A stretch of 64,000 nucleotides of DNA from Saltatorellus ferox. Its GTDB lineage: Bacteria > Planctomycetota > UBA1135 > GCA-002686595. The stretch lies in the NCBI GenBank assembly GCA_007751475.1, contig CP036434.1, positions 4,469,524 through 4,533,523 of the forward strand, written 5' to 3'. The notes beneath the pieces were generated by a model that was given only the letters and a program-made list of their open reading frames with translations, made no database searches and was not told the DNA's origin. Shown here one piece after another: positions 1 to 7,437 of this stretch (within the stretch, counting starts at the first letter, position 1; each line of letters begins with the position of its first letter). A program made the translations under genes and the position numbers.

Positions 1-806
1 GTGCGAAGCGGAAGCCCCACCACGCCGAGGCCGCGGGCCACGAAGACGGTGGTACCGCCCAGTTCGACGCGAAGGCCGGGGTGTGGCGGGCCCAGATCGC
101 GCAGGAAGGGCAGGTCGACCTGGGAGCCGTGGGTATGGCCGGAGAGCACGGCGTGGACATGGGCGGCAGGGTGCCCGGCGAACGCGGGAGCGCCGCGGGG
201 ACCGTGACAGAGTCCTATGACGACGTCGGCGGCGCCGACGAGCTCCAGCGCCGCGTCCACGTCGATGACCTTGCCTTCTTCGGGGTCTTCGATGCCAGCG
301 AAGGCGACCGTGCTCCCATCGACCTCGACGGTCTTCGAGCGGTTGCGCAGGAAGTGCCAGCCGTCGGGCTCGAGGGCCGCAACGATCTCCCACTCGCGCC
401 GGAGCTTGTAGTCATGGTTGCCGAAGACAGCGAAGGTTCCCCGCTGTCCGACGCAGCGCCGAAGGTCGGGCAGCACCGGGAGGACGTCTTCGACTCCGTG
501 GGTGACGTAGTCGCCGGTCCAGCAGACGAAGTCTGGCCTGCGCTGCTCGATCAGGCTGACGACGGCGGCGAGATCTGCGCCGGAGAGGAAAGGCCCGGCA
601 TGGATGTCGGAGAGGTGAGCGATGGTGATCCCCTGCAGCGCAGGCGGAAGGCCCGGGATCCGAAGAATGTGCTCCCGGACACCCAGCCTCTCCGCGCTGA
701 GGTAGCGCCAGCGGTAGAACCGGCGCGCGCCCAGGAGGACGGTGACTCGCTCGACCGCATCGAAGGCGGCCAGGCGAAGGCGGCTGAAACGTCGGGGCTC
801 GATCAC
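1..806 (-). CDS. calcineurin-like metallophosphoesterase (3' end outside window)
   Basis: I translated this frame from a GTG at 806; it runs off the left edge with no stop, so the C-terminus is missing. The protein carries the metallophosphoesterase motifs in order: a LSDIH block (Asp67, His69), WTGDY, FGNHDY, and SGHTHG near the window edge. These are the residues that bind the two metal ions. An N-terminal stretch of about 55 residues precedes the catalytic fold, as in the YaeI/YkuE-like membrane-associated branch, but I see no clear hydrophobic segment. The natural substrate cannot be read from sequence; members of this branch cleave phosphoesters such as lipid A precursors or UDP-diacylglucosamine. 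It lies 39 nt downstream of the FecR-like gene on the same strand and is probably cotranscribed. A hairpin repeat touches its start codon. Confidence 0.85.
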   Translation of the reverse strand, partial: MIEPRRFSRLRLAAFDAVERVTVLLGARRFYRWRYLSAERLGVREHILRIPGLPPALQGITIAHLSDIHAGPFLSGADLAAVVSLIEQRRPDFVCWTGDYVTHGVEDVLPVLPDLRRCVGQRGTFAVFGNHDYKLRREWEIVAALEPDGWHFLRNRSKTVEVDGSTVAFAGIEDPEEGKVIDVDAALELVGAADVVIGLCHGPRGAPAFAGHPAAHVHAVLSGHTHGSQVDLPFLRDLGPPHPGLRVELGGTTVFVARGLGVVGLPLR

Positions 807-836
807 GTCGGTACCGTACCAGTTACGGTTCCGACG
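806..836. repeat. intergenic hairpin repeat, copy 1
   Basis: Inverted repeat with 13-nt arms (left CGTCGGTACCGTA, 806-818; right 824-836) and a CCAGT loop, with one T-T mismatch. It fills the gap between the FecR-like gene and the metallophosphoesterase and includes the last base of the GTG start codon. The same stem recurs perfectly at 32908-32940. No T-run follows, so it is not a classic intrinsic terminator. Confidence 0.7.
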
Positions 837-845
837 AACTCCACT

Positions 846-1508
846 CTACCAGCTCACGGCCGTCATCCCGGCCGCGAGTTTCCTCTCGCCTTCCGGGCCG
901 ATCACCGCGCCCTCGCCTTCGAACTGCTCGACCACGAGGCCGACGTCGCTGCCGAGCGTCAGCCGCGCCGCGCCCGAATCGAGGTCGTACACGCCGTGGG
1001 CCGTCACCACCCGAAGCCGGCCCTCTGCGCGCGCCGTGCCGCCCAGGAGCCTGACCCGCGGCGGCAGGAGGCTCGCCACCACGGCGCGCGCTCCCGAATC
1101 CAGGAGCAGCCTGCCCTTCCCGAGTTCCAGCGTGCTCGGCGGGCCGCTCGTGGTGCCCACCACGTCGCCAGGAGCGAGTTCGATCTCGCCGGTCGCGTCG
1201 GCGCCGGACCGCTCGGCGGCGAAGACCCTGGGGCCGGCGAACGATTCACCGGCCCCCGGAGTGAAGGCCGCGTGGACGCCCAGGGGCGCTCCCGCTCGGC
1301 TTCCGAAGTGCAGGAACAGCAGGATCCCGAAGGCCGGGAGCAGGAGCGTCCGCATGCGGATCCTCGACTGCGAAACCCCGCGCTTCGCGCGCTCCTCGGC
1401 CCCGCGGCCGCCCGCGAGTCGATGGCGAACGTCCAGCAGGAGCTCCTCCCTGCGAGCGTTCAGCTCCTCTTCGGACAACCGCGCACGCTCAGGAACGTCT
1501 GGGCTCAT
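846..1508 (-). CDS. FecR-like single-pass membrane protein
   Basis: A 220-residue protein with a cytoplasmic N-terminus of about 50 charged residues, one hydrophobic segment (residues about 53-67, TLLLPAFGILLFLHF), and an extracytoplasmic part of about 150 residues. The outer part resembles a FecR/DUF4880-type beta domain (TPGAGESFAGPRVFAAE..., IELAPGDVV, GRLLLDSGARAVV, VVTAHGVYDL). FecR proteins classically transmit an outer-membrane signal to an ECF sigma factor, but no sigma gene or TonB receptor adjoins this one. It lies between gltX and a metallophosphoesterase, all on the minus strand. The short N-terminal segment (LSEEELNARREELLLDVRHRL) is helical and might contact a partner. The family call rests on domain feel and topology, not on an invariant motif. 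Confidence 0.6.
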   Translation of the reverse strand: MSPDVPERARLSEEELNARREELLLDVRHRLAGGRGAEERAKRGVSQSRIRMRTLLLPAFGILLFLHFGSRAGAPLGVHAAFTPGAGESFAGPRVFAAERSGADATGEIELAPGDVVGTTSGPPSTLELGKGRLLLDSGARAVVASLLPPRVRLLGGTARAEGRLRVVTAHGVYDLDSGAARLTLGSDVGLVVEQFEGEGAVIGPEGERKLAAGMTAVSW

Positions 1509-1658
1509 GTCGAGAATGGGCGGGCTGTGCCGCGGCGAGTCGTCGGAGGTCGTGAACCGGGGCGGCCGGTGGAGCCGCCCCTGGATCCGATCGGCCCTTC
1601 GGACGATCCCCTTGACTGATTTACGCCAGTCGTGCCCGCCTAAACCCGCCGTTTCCGC

Positions 1659-3125
1659 TCATGCGAGCCGTTTCTGCCCGGCCTCGATCCGGGCCAGCGC
1701 CGACTCTCTGCCGAGCAGCTCGATGCAATCGAAAAGGTCTCGACCGCCCGCCATCCCCGTGAGGGCGCAGCGCAGCGGCTGAAAGAGAGCCGGGAACTTC
1801 AGACCCTCCTCCTTCACCCAGTCCTTCACCGCCGCGGCCATGGCCTCGGCCGACTCGGAGGCGTCCCGCCCGCGGAGCCAGTCCGCGAACCGCCCGAGCG
1901 TCTCGACGCGCCCCTCGTGCTTGCGCGCTCCCGCTTCGGCCTGGTCCTCGAAGGTGACCGCGTCGTCCGCCTCGAAGAACGGCCGCACGCGAGGTGGAAA
2001 CTCCGAAAAGAGGTCGATGCGCTCCTGCTCGCCCGCGACGAGTCGCTGGAACCAGTCGCGTCGGTCTGCGATCTCGTCCGCGGTCATTTGCCCGGCCTGA
2101 ATCACGAACGGCGCGACCTCCTGGCTGAGTTCTGCGACGTCCATGCGGCGGATCGTGTCGGCGCTGAGCCACCTGAACTTGTCGATGTCGAAGACCGCCC
2201 CCGCCTTCTGCACGTTCTCGATGTCGAAGTGCTCGACGAAGGTGTCGACGTCGAAGACCTCGGTCTCACCGTCCAGCGCCCAGCCCTGCAGGCACAGAAA
2301 GTTGACGATGGCAGCCTTCGGGTACCCGTTGGCGATGTAGTCCCCCAGCGACGTGTCGCCGGAGCGCTTGGAGAGCTTCTTCCGGTCCTTGCCGAGCATC
2401 AGCGGAAGGTGAGCGAAGCGCGGGGGCTCGTACCCCATCGCCTGGTACAGGAGCAGCTGCTTCGGCGTGTTGACGAGATGCTCCTCGCCGCGGAAGACAT
2501 GGCTGATCTCCATGGCGACATCGTCGGACACGACCACGAAGTTGTAGGTCGGCGTGCCGTCTCTGCGAGCCATGATCCAGTCGTCGATCTCCTTGTGATC
2601 GAAGGTCACCTCGCCGCGCACGAGGTCGTGGATCGTCGTCGATCCCTCGGGAATCAGAAAGCGAATCGCAAAGGGCTCGCCCGCGTCGGCGCGCCGCTGC
2701 GACTCCGCGCCGTCCATGCCGCGGCAGTGGCCGTCATAGCGCGGGGTCTCCTTGGCGGCCTCCTGTGCCTCGCGGACCTCGGCGAGCCGCTCAGGCGTGC
2801 AGAAGCAGCGGTACGCGTGGCCGGATCCCAGGAGCGAGACGGCCTGCTTCCCATGGCCCTCCGCTCGCTCGGACTGACGATAGGGAGCATGGGGACCGCC
2901 CACGTCGGGGCCCTCGTCCCACTGGACGCCGAGCCAGCGCAGCCCCTCCACGATCGCGCGCTCGCTCTCTTCGGTGCTGCGCGTCCTGTCCGTGTCCTCG
3001 ATGCGGAGAATGAACTTGCCTCCGCGCTTCTTGGCGTAGGCCCAGTTGAAGAGTGCGGTGCGGCAGAGCCCGAGGTGGACGGCGCCCGTGGGGCTCGGTG
3101 CGATGCGGACGCGAAGATCGGTCAC
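1659..3125 (-). CDS. gltX: glutamyl-tRNA synthetase
   Basis: Charges tRNA-Glu (or also tRNA-Gln if non-discriminating) with glutamate in the cytosol. The class I signature PSPTGAVHLG sits at residues 11-19 and the KMSKS-type loop reads KLSKR at about 250-254. A CxC pair (CFC) with a third Cys 25 residues after the second is where many GluRS bind zinc. The anticodon-binding helical domain fills the last 150 residues. I chose the GTG at 3125 (VTDLRVRIAPSPTG) over the ATG at 3197, because family members begin 5-10 residues before the signature and the upstream 24 residues look non-coding. The product is 488 residues, a normal length. It is divergent from the adenosine deaminase gene, with 137 nt between starts. 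Confidence 0.95.
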   Translation of the reverse strand: MTDLRVRIAPSPTGAVHLGLCRTALFNWAYAKKRGGKFILRIEDTDRTRSTEESERAIVEGLRWLGVQWDEGPDVGGPHAPYRQSERAEGHGKQAVSLLGSGHAYRCFCTPERLAEVREAQEAAKETPRYDGHCRGMDGAESQRRADAGEPFAIRFLIPEGSTTIHDLVRGEVTFDHKEIDDWIMARRDGTPTYNFVVVSDDVAMEISHVFRGEEHLVNTPKQLLLYQAMGYEPPRFAHLPLMLGKDRKKLSKRSGDTSLGDYIANGYPKAAIVNFLCLQGWALDGETEVFDVDTFVEHFDIENVQKAGAVFDIDKFRWLSADTIRRMDVAELSQEVAPFVIQAGQMTADEIADRRDWFQRLVAGEQERIDLFSEFPPRVRPFFEADDAVTFEDQAEAGARKHEGRVETLGRFADWLRGRDASESAEAMAAAVKDWVKEEGLKFPALFQPLRCALTGMAGGRDLFDCIELLGRESALARIEAGQKRLA

Positions 3126-3249
3126 GGTAAGTACGGCGTGAAGAGACAGCGATGGAAACGGGGTTCGGGCGGAGAGGATAGCCGAGTGGAAAGGCAAAGC
3201 CGGGCCTAATTCCCTGCCACCATCGGCCGAAGACGGGCGCGGCTCGGTC

Positions 3250-3255
3250 TACACT
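3250..3255 (+). promoter_or_regulatory. putative -10 box of the adenosine deaminase gene
   Basis: TACACT ends 7 nt before the ATG at 3263, so transcription would begin at or next to the start codon. No -35 consensus is visible. Six other genes in the window show the same arrangement. Confidence 0.45.
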
Positions 3256-3262
3256 GCCCCCC

Positions 3263-4390
3263 ATGTCCGCCCAGAGCACCCGATCCCTCCTCACCCACGA
3301 CATCCTCACCCGAGCGCCCAAGGTACTCCTTCACGAGCACCTCGACGGCTGCTTGCGGCCGGAGACCGTCCTCGATCTCGCCCGTGAGATCGGCTACCTG
3401 GAGCTGCCGGAGAGCGACCCGGTCCGGCTGGGCCAGTGGTTCTTCGAGGGCGCCGACAGGGGCTCGCTCGCCCAGTACCTCGAGGGATTCCGTCACACGA
3501 TCGCCGTGATGCAAACGGCCGAGGCGCTGGAGCGCGTCGCCTACGAACTGGGCGAGGACCTCGCCGCCGAGAACTGCGTCTACTTCGAGGTCCGCTTCGC
3601 CCCCGTCTTCCACACCGCCGAGAACCTCGGGCTGGACGCCGTGATGCGGGCGGTCCTCCGGGGCCTGGAGCGCGCCCGCGAGGACTTTGGAATCGAGTCA
3701 GGCGTCATCGTGTGCGCGATGCGGAACCAGTCCGCCGATCTCTCGCTGAAGCTCGCCGAACTCGCGGTCTCCTGGTTCGACCGCGGCTGCTGCGGCTTCG
3801 ACCTCGCGGGCGAGGAGGCGGGGCACCCGGCCAAGCACCACATCAACGCGTTCCAGTTCATCAAGCGCAGCAACGGCTCGATCACCATCCACGCGGGCGA
3901 GAGCTTCGGGCCCGAGAGCATCTGGCAGGCTCTCCAGTTCTGCGGCGCCCACCGCATCGGACATGGCACTCACCTCATCGACGACATCGCGATCTACGAG
4001 GGCAAGGTCGTCAAGGTCGGAAGCCTCGCCACCTACGTGCTCGACCATCGGATCCCGATCGAGTGCTGTTTGCAAAGCAACGTCCACACGGGCGCCGTCA
4101 AGTCGCTGGCGGAGCACCCGTTCCCCTACCTTCTGCGCGAGGGCTACCGCGTCACCCTGAACACCGACAACCGACTCATGAGCCACACCACGATGACCGA
4201 CGAATTCCGCGTCGCCGTGGAGACCTACGGCTGCGATCTCCAGGATCTCGAGCGCGTGACCATCAATGCGATGAACGCCGCGTTCTACCCCTATGCCGAC
4301 CGCCACCGGATCATCGACGAGCGCATCGAGCCCGGCTACGAGGCGCTCCAAGCGGAGCTCGCCGCAGCGACGGGAGGCGTCTCCTCATGA
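3263..4390 (+). CDS. add: adenosine deaminase
   Basis: Deaminates adenosine (possibly other adenine nucleosides) to inosine in purine salvage. The amidohydrolase metal and catalytic residues are present: LLHEHLDG (His24, His26), HAGES (His210, Glu213), RIGHG (His234) and NTDN (Asp302). The usual SLNTDDP is LNTDNRLMS here; the Asp-Asn version also occurs in many actinobacterial enzymes, so I do not read it as inactivation. At 375 residues it is slightly longer than the E. coli enzyme. It has no Shine-Dalgarno sequence; instead a -10-like TACACT ends 7 nt before the ATG. Its TGA overlaps the ATG of the next gene (ATGA), so the two are translationally coupled. Confidence 0.93.
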   Translation: MSAQSTRSLLTHDILTRAPKVLLHEHLDGCLRPETVLDLAREIGYLELPESDPVRLGQWFFEGADRGSLAQYLEGFRHTIAVMQTAEALERVAYELGEDLAAENCVYFEVRFAPVFHTAENLGLDAVMRAVLRGLERAREDFGIESGVIVCAMRNQSADLSLKLAELAVSWFDRGCCGFDLAGEEAGHPAKHHINAFQFIKRSNGSITIHAGESFGPESIWQALQFCGAHRIGHGTHLIDDIAIYEGKVVKVGSLATYVLDHRIPIECCLQSNVHTGAVKSLAEHPFPYLLREGYRVTLNTDNRLMSHTTMTDEFRVAVETYGCDLQDLERVTINAMNAAFYPYADRHRIIDERIEPGYEALQAELAAATGGVSS

Positions 4391-5409
4391 GTCCCCTGCG
4401 CCCCGAAAAACGCGAGTCCGCCCTGCGTGGCCGAGTCGAATGGCCGAGCTTCGAGAGCGCATGCCTCGCGGGCAACCCGCTCGGTGATCCGCACGTGCGG
4501 GAGGTCCCGGTCTACCTGCCGCCCGCCGCGATCGACGGCGAACCGCTCCCCGTCGCGTTCCTGCTCTCCGGCTTCACCGGCCGCGGGCAGGCGATGCTGG
4601 AGACCCACCCCTGGAAGCGCGGCGCCGTCGCCCAGTACGACGACTACCTGGTGTCTTCCGGCGAGCGCGGCGCGATCCTCGTGATGCCCGACGCGTTCAC
4701 GCGCCTCGGCGGCAGCCAGTACGTGAACAGCGCCGCGGTGGGTCAGTACGCGGACTACGTGGCGGACGAGTTGACCGCGTTCGTCGACGACCAGTACAGG
4801 ACGGCCGCGAGCCGGCGCATCGTCTGCGGCAAGAGTTCGGGCGGCTTCGGCGCCCTGCACCTCGCGATGACGAAACCGGGCCGTTTCCAGGTCGCGGGCT
4901 CCATCAGCGGCGACTGCGCGTTCGAGCTACCGCTGGGTCACGAGATCGTCGCGGCTGCCCGCGCGCTTCTCCCCTACAGTGGCGATCCCCGCACCTGGAT
5001 GGACGATTTCGAGAACGACTTCTCGCTCAGCGGCGACGGGCACGCGGCGATCAACGTCATCGCGATGTCTGCCTGCTATGCGCCGAGCGAGGACAGTGAG
5101 TTCGGCTTCGACCTGCCGTTCGACCCGAAGACGGCGAGGCGCCGCGAGGACGTCTGGCAGCGTTTCCTCGGCTTCGACCCCGTGGTCGTGGCCAGGGACC
5201 ATGTGGCTGAGCTGAAGGCGCTGGACGGCCTCTATCTCGAGGCAGGACTCAAGGACGAATTCGGGCTCCAGTTCGGGTTGCGCCAGCTGGTCGAGGAACT
5301 CCAGCGGCTCGGCATCCCCCATGAACACGTCGAGCATGACGGCGGTCATTTCGGCCTGGACCGGCGGTATGTCGAGGTGCTTCCCAGGCTGGTCGCGATG
5401 CTGAAGTAG
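4387..5409 (+). CDS. alpha/beta-hydrolase, esterase D-like
   Basis: A 340-residue serine hydrolase of the putative esterase/S-formylglutathione hydrolase superfamily. The nucleophile elbow is CGKSSGG (GxSxG with Ser150), preceded by a strand and an LLSGFTGRG oxyanion-type loop, with the catalytic His in HDGGHFGLDRR near the C-terminus. There is no signal peptide, so it is cytosolic. The substrate is not evident. The start ATG overlaps the adenosine deaminase stop by 4 nt, which fixes the start and implies one transcript. The transcript then runs straight into the large palindromic tract that begins about 40 nt past its stop. Confidence 0.85.
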   Translation: MSPLRPEKRESALRGRVEWPSFESACLAGNPLGDPHVREVPVYLPPAAIDGEPLPVAFLLSGFTGRGQAMLETHPWKRGAVAQYDDYLVSSGERGAILVMPDAFTRLGGSQYVNSAAVGQYADYVADELTAFVDDQYRTAASRRIVCGKSSGGFGALHLAMTKPGRFQVAGSISGDCAFELPLGHEIVAAARALLPYSGDPRTWMDDFENDFSLSGDGHAAINVIAMSACYAPSEDSEFGFDLPFDPKTARRREDVWQRFLGFDPVVVARDHVAELKALDGLYLEAGLKDEFGLQFGLRQLVEELQRLGIPHEHVEHDGGHFGLDRRYVEVLPRLVAMLK

Positions 5410-5516
5410 TTGGGCGGCTTGTCGCGTCCGCCAGGACGCCCGGGCCTGCCTCGGCCCCCGCAGGGGGCTGAGCGGCCCGCGCAGGGGGCTGAGCGGCCCG
5501 CGCGAGGCTTGCCCTC

Positions 5517-5652
5517 GCGGCCCGTCCGGCGAGGGCGCCCGTGCGGCGAGGGCGCCCGTGCGGCGAGCACGCCCGTCCGGCGAGGACGCCCGTCCGGCGA
5601 GGACGCCCGTCCGGCGAGGACGCCCGTCCGGCGAGGACGCCTGCGCGGCGAG
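5517..5652. repeat. 17-bp hairpin tandem array, left arm (8 units)
   Basis: CGGCGAG recurs exactly every 17 nt at 5527, 5544, 5561, 5578, 5595, 5612, 5629 and 5646. Each unit folds into a 5-bp stem around an invariant GGCGA loop. Stem sequences differ but usually stay paired: CGTCC/GGACG, CGTGC/GCACG and TGCGC/GCGCA. Confidence 0.85.
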
Positions 5653-5657
5653 CGCAC

Positions 5658-5692
5658 AGCGGTGAAACCGCTATTTCCTCGTCAGAGGAAAT
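5658..5692. repeat. two abutting small hairpins, left arm
   Basis: First hairpin 5658-5672: stem AGCGGT/ACCGCT, loop GAA. Second hairpin 5673-5692: stem ATTTCCTC/GAGGAAAT, loop GTCA. The counterparts in the right arm at 6257-6291 keep pairing although the stem bases have changed. Confidence 0.8.
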
Positions 5693-5800
5693 GCCAGAGA
5701 TACTGCGCGCTGTCACAGCGATCGCGCGGTTCGGCATTCGATGCCTTGGCAGCCGTCCTGACCGCCGACCGCCGCCCCAGCCGACTTCCCCCGGCCGACT

Positions 5801-5870
5801 TCCCGACACGGACTGCCTGCCGTTCGCGCGAAGCGTCGAACGCGTGGGCTCGGGTCTCCCGGTAGCGGCT
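5801..5870. repeat. 70-bp module, inverted copy in left arm
   Basis: This block, read as its complement, matches the two direct copies at 6001-6070 and 6106-6175. It contains the shared core CGTTCGCGCGAAGCG. Confidence 0.75.
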
Positions 5871-5890
5871 GGTGGGCTGTCCGCTGGAGC

Positions 5891-5910
5891 GCTCGCCCGT
5901 CAGGGCGAGC
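5891..5910. repeat. axis-proximal hairpin, left
   Basis: Perfect 8-bp stem GCTCGCCC/GGGCGAGC with loop GTCA. The partner at 5961-5980 has the same stem with loop GTGC. The two flank the axis of the large palindrome. Confidence 0.75.
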
Positions 5911-6000
5911 TGGGCGGGTCTGAGGTCTGAGGTCTGAGAGGCAAGTCCGACATCTGCCCAGCTCGCCCGTGCGGGCGAGCGCTCCAGCGGACAGCCCACC

Positions 6001-6070
6001 AGCCGCTACCGGGAAGCCTCAGCCCACGCGTTCGACGCTTCGCGCGAACGGCAGGTAGTCCGTGTCGGGA
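6001..6070. repeat. 70-bp module, direct copy 1 in right arm
   Basis: Differs from the copy at 6106-6175 at six positions by my count. The left arm has only one copy, so the right arm carries a tandem-type duplication. Confidence 0.75.
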
Positions 6071-6105
6071 GACCTGCTGGGACAGTCGCTAGCGGGCAGC
6101 CCGCA

Positions 6106-6175
6106 AGCCGGTAGCGGGAAGTCTCAGCCCACGCGTTCGGCGCTTCGCGCGAACGGCAGGCAGTCGGTGTCGGGA
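6106..6175. repeat. 70-bp module, direct copy 2 in right arm
   Basis: Second direct copy of the module, separated from the first by 35 nt that contain a CTAGCGGGCAGCCCGC segment. Confidence 0.75.
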
Positions 6176-6256
6176 AGTCATCGGCGGGCAAGACTGCGAC
6201 CAAGGCATCGAATGCCGAACCGCACGATCGTTGTAACAGCGCGCAGTATCTCTGGC

Positions 6257-6291
6257 ATTTCGCCTGACGGCGAAATAGCGATTGCATCGCT
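6257..6291. repeat. two abutting small hairpins, right arm
   Basis: Hairpin 6257-6276: stem ATTTCGCC/GGCGAAAT, loop TGAC. Hairpin 6277-6291: stem AGCGAT/ATCGCT, loop TGC. Compared with the left-arm copies at 5658-5692, both stems carry paired (compensatory) substitutions. Confidence 0.8.
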
Positions 6292-6296
6292 TGGCG

Positions 6297-6381
6297 CTCG
6301 CCGCGCAGGCGTCCTCGCCGGACAGGCGTCCTCGCCGGACGGGCGCCCTCGCCGGGCGGGCGTGCTCGCCGCACGGGCCGC
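6297..6381. repeat. 17-bp hairpin tandem array, right arm (5 units)
   Basis: CTCGCCG recurs every 17 nt at 6297, 6314, 6331, 6348 and 6365, the inverted counterpart of the left array. The loop is always TCGCC; stems include CGTCC/GGACG, CGCCC/GGGCG and CGTGC/GCACG. Confidence 0.85.
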
Positions 6382-6486
6382 GAGGGCGAGCCTCGCGCGG
6401 GCGGCTCAGCCCCCTGCGGGGGCCGAGCGGGGCCCGGGCGTCCTTCGGACGCTTGGGGCGGCCGGGTCAGTCTGTCTGTCGGTCTG

Positions 6487-7071
6487 TCAGCCCAGCTTCT
6501 CCAGCAGCCAGAGCTTGGCCACCCGCCACCGGCGCTCCGCCGTGGCGAGGGAGACGCCCAGAACGCTCGCTATCTCTTCCATGGAAAGGCCGCCGAAGAT
6601 CTTGAGTTCGACGACCTGCGCCAGCTCGTCGTCGGAGCTCATCAGGACCTTGAGGGCATCGTCGAACTCGACGAGGTCCGTGCCGCTCTCGTCGAAGCGG
6701 GCGACGACCTCGTCGAGTTCCAGGCTGCGCGAGGAGCCGCCGCGCTTGGCCGTTTTTTTGGCCCGAGCATGGTCGACGAGGACACGTCGCATGGTCCGCG
6801 CCACGAGTCTTACGAGATGGTCTCGACTGCCGACCTGAAGAGGGACGGCGCCGTCTTCGCGGTGGAAGAGGCGGATCCAGGCCTCATGGACGAGGGCGGT
6901 GGGCTGGAGGGTGTGGTCCCCGCGCTCGTGGCTCATGGTCTCACGGGCGACCGAACGCAGCACGCCGTAGAGATCCTGGAGAAGAGCCTCGGAAGCGCCG
7001 ACATCACCGACCTCCAGGCGCGCCATGAGCGCCCGGATCTCGGGATCTTCTTCGTCGTGAGGCTCGCTCAT
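6487..7071 (-). CDS. ECF-type RNA polymerase sigma factor
   Basis: A 194-residue sigma-70 family protein with region 2 (about residues 30-100: LYGVLRSVARE, TALVHEAWIRLF, LVRLVARTMRRVLVDHARA) and region 4 (about 135-190: FGGLSMEEIASVLGVSLATAERRWRVAKLWL, a helix-turn-helix). The LQPTALVHEAWIRL and RRVLVDHARAKKTAKRGG blocks are typical of the ECF group expanded in planctomycetes. I start at the ATG at 7071 (MSEPHDEEDPEIRALM); the upstream in-frame extension overlaps queF and is non-coding. The start lies 8 nt after the queF stop, so the two form an operon. No anti-sigma gene adjoins it. Its 3' end faces the giant palindrome. Confidence 0.9.
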   Translation of the reverse strand: MSEPHDEEDPEIRALMARLEVGDVGASEALLQDLYGVLRSVARETMSHERGDHTLQPTALVHEAWIRLFHREDGAVPLQVGSRDHLVRLVARTMRRVLVDHARAKKTAKRGGSSRSLELDEVVARFDESGTDLVEFDDALKVLMSSDDELAQVVELKIFGGLSMEEIASVLGVSLATAERRWRVAKLWLLEKLG

Positions 7072-7079
7072 TCCCGGGG

Positions 7080-7430
7080 TCAGGGGTGCTGGACCTCGAC
7101 GACCGTCGTGATCCCGCCGCGGACCCAGAAGTCGCCCTCGACCACCATCTTCTTGGGCGAGATCGCCGCCACGAGATCGTCCAGGATCTTGTTCGTCACG
7201 GCCTCGTGGAATGCGCCGACCTCGCGGTACGACCAGAGGTAGAGCTTGAGGCTCTTCAGCTCGACGCAGGTCTCGTCCGGCGTGTAGCGGATGCGGATCG
7301 TGGCGAAATCGGGCTGCCCCGTCTTCGGGCAGACACAGGTGAACTCGGGGCAATCGAAGCGAATCTCGTAGTTCCGGCCCGGTCGGGGATTCGGGAACGT
7401 ATCGAGCTCGGTGGAGGGCTGGGTCGACAT
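7080..7430 (-). CDS. queF: NADPH-dependent 7-cyano-7-deazaguanine reductase
   Basis: Reduces the nitrile preQ0 to the amine preQ1 in queuosine biosynthesis. The 116-residue length marks the short unimodular QueF. The catalytic Cys34 lies in CVCPKTGQPDF with Asp41, the substrate-binding ELKSLKLYLWSYR motif follows at about 57-69, and FHE at 74-76 supplies the usual His-Glu pair. The ATG at 7430 is chosen because a TAGCTT box ends 7 nt upstream and the in-frame extension beyond it is in the preceding gene's territory. No other queuosine gene is in the window. The ECF sigma factor follows 8 nt downstream. Confidence 0.93.
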   Translation of the reverse strand: MSTQPSTELDTFPNPRPGRNYEIRFDCPEFTCVCPKTGQPDFATIRIRYTPDETCVELKSLKLYLWSYREVGAFHEAVTNKILDDLVAAISPKKMVVEGDFWVRGGITTVVEVQHP

Positions 7431-7437
7431 GGCCGAC

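Larger units (their letters stand above)
5450..6440. repeat. giant imperfect palindrome made of local hairpins
   Basis: The 1.08 kb between the convergent esterase (ends 5409) and sigma-factor (ends 6487) genes has no credible gene. Reading the right half backwards reproduces the left half almost module by module, with the axis near 5935. From outside to centre each arm holds a CCCCCGCAGGGGG hairpin, a CGCGAGG hairpin, an array of 17-bp hairpin units, two abutting small hairpins, a conserved GCCAGAGATACTGCGCGCTG block, a GGCAT/ATGCC hairpin, 70-bp modules, and a GCTCGCCC/GGGCGAGC hairpin. ORFs are open in several frames only because the DNA is GC-rich; the 17-bp period would shift any reading frame. 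Confidence 0.85.

Noticed and set aside
81..1619. 512-residue plus-strand ORF
   Set aside because: Antisense to the metallophosphoesterase and FecR-like genes, whose minus-strand frames carry real motifs.
1917..3209. Plus-strand ORF of 430 residues opposite gltX
   Set aside because: Mirror of the gltX reading frame; no domain visible.
5410..5865. Long plus-strand ORFs across the palindromic tract
   Set aside because: They arise from GC-rich repeats of period 17, which cannot keep a reading frame; several frames are open at once and residue composition is repetitive Arg/Pro/Gly.
5517..6381. Possible CRISPR array
   Set aside because: The units are contiguous with no variable spacers, and no cas gene is present.
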